Source: CAWIHK01 sp963835935 (GTDB lineage: Bacteria > Bacteroidota > Ignavibacteria > UBA10030 > CAVZMI01). Taken from it: a stretch of 64,000 nt of DNA. Below, piece after piece: positions 63,927 through 64,000 of the stretch. Positions within the stretch are counted from its first letter, which is position 1; every line of letters begins with the position of its first letter. The stretch spans positions 62,001 through 126,000 of the forward strand of contig CAWIHK010000002.1 in assembly GCA_963835935.1 (NCBI GenBank). Direction: 5' to 3'. The notes beneath the pieces were generated by a model. That model was not told the origin of the DNA. It saw nothing but the letters and a program-made list of their open reading frames with translations, and did no database searches. Position numbers and translations under genes: made by a program.

Positions 63927-64000
63927 CTATTTTCGAGCAATTGCTTTTTTTACAGCTACGACAATATCATCTTTCCATAAGTGATATTTCTGCAAGAGTT
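63927..64000 (-). CDS. C-terminal end of an unidentified gene (possibly transketolase-like)
   Basis: The last 24 codons before TAG (63929-63927) read 'LLQKYHLWKDDIVVAVKKA' and end IARK. The text resembles the C-terminal helix of transketolase C-subunit type proteins, but it is too short for a firm call. It continues beyond the right edge and lies 16 bp upstream of the degP-like start, so it is probably the leading gene of this operon. Confidence 0.5.
   Translation of the reverse strand, partial: LLQKYHLWKDDIVVAVKKAIARK

Overview
The window comes from a moderately AT-rich bacterium of the Bacteroidota/Chlorobiota/Ignavibacteriota side of the tree. This is an inference from gene content. The window carries a complete Bat (aerotolerance) operon with MoxR and DUF58 genes, a GH18 protein ending in a type IX secretion (Por) sorting domain with the usual YPNPFNP motif, an alpha-2-macroglobulin carrying a TonB-receptor-type regulatory domain, and many PAS-rich hybrid histidine kinases. 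No rRNA, tRNA or CRISPR array was recognised.

Layout. 1-0.4 kb: a DUF2442/DUF4160 pair at the edge, the second with an in-frame stop. 0.67-0.93 kb: a strictly phased 21-bp repeat array. 1.1-2.7 kb: a nucleotidyltransferase and CDP-alcohol phosphotransferase pair. 2.7-8.1 kb (minus strand): secreted protein, TPR response regulator, YihY/BrkB membrane protein (probably starting on AUU), HerA-like ATPase and PEGA lipoprotein, with hairpin-rich spacers. 8.2-16.3 kb (minus): a six-gene signalling operon (LacI-type sensor kinase, HDOD regulator, PAS kinase, degenerate HD-GYP regulator, two CheY-like proteins) facing a LuxR-type regulator. 17.7-22.2 kb: CsbD stress protein, a secreted Met-rich protein, and a GT4 plus GH130 glycan pair. 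22.7-27.7 kb: a 1657-residue hybrid kinase. 27.7-35.9 kb (minus): moxR-DUF58-DUF4381-like-batA-batB-batC-batD-batE. 36.4-42.7 kb: a 2077-residue alpha-2-macroglobulin with an intact CTEQ thioester site. 43-44 kb: an ATPase remnant and a formylglycine-enzyme-like lipoprotein.

44.6-59.9 kb is the accessory heart of the window. It looks like an integron-type gene-cassette array without a visible integrase. Single-gene units (toxin-antitoxin, chitinase-like GH18, two alpha/beta hydrolases, small secreted, membrane and outer-membrane proteins) are separated by attC-like elements with R''-L''...L'-R' architecture. Cassette ends match their own far ends. The array is invaded by a complete group II intron of apparent class C and by two IS110-family elements, one splitting an attC core; both kinds of element are known to home on attC sites. 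A frameshifted IS1380-type transposase is also present. Two attC-like elements contain the same 44-nt double hairpin with covarying stems.

60.1-61.3 kb: short direct repeats, two copies of a roughly 110-bp MITE-like palindromic element, and a second 21-bp phased array of 18 units. 61.4-64 kb (minus): purB, a DegP/HtrA protease and the tail of another gene.
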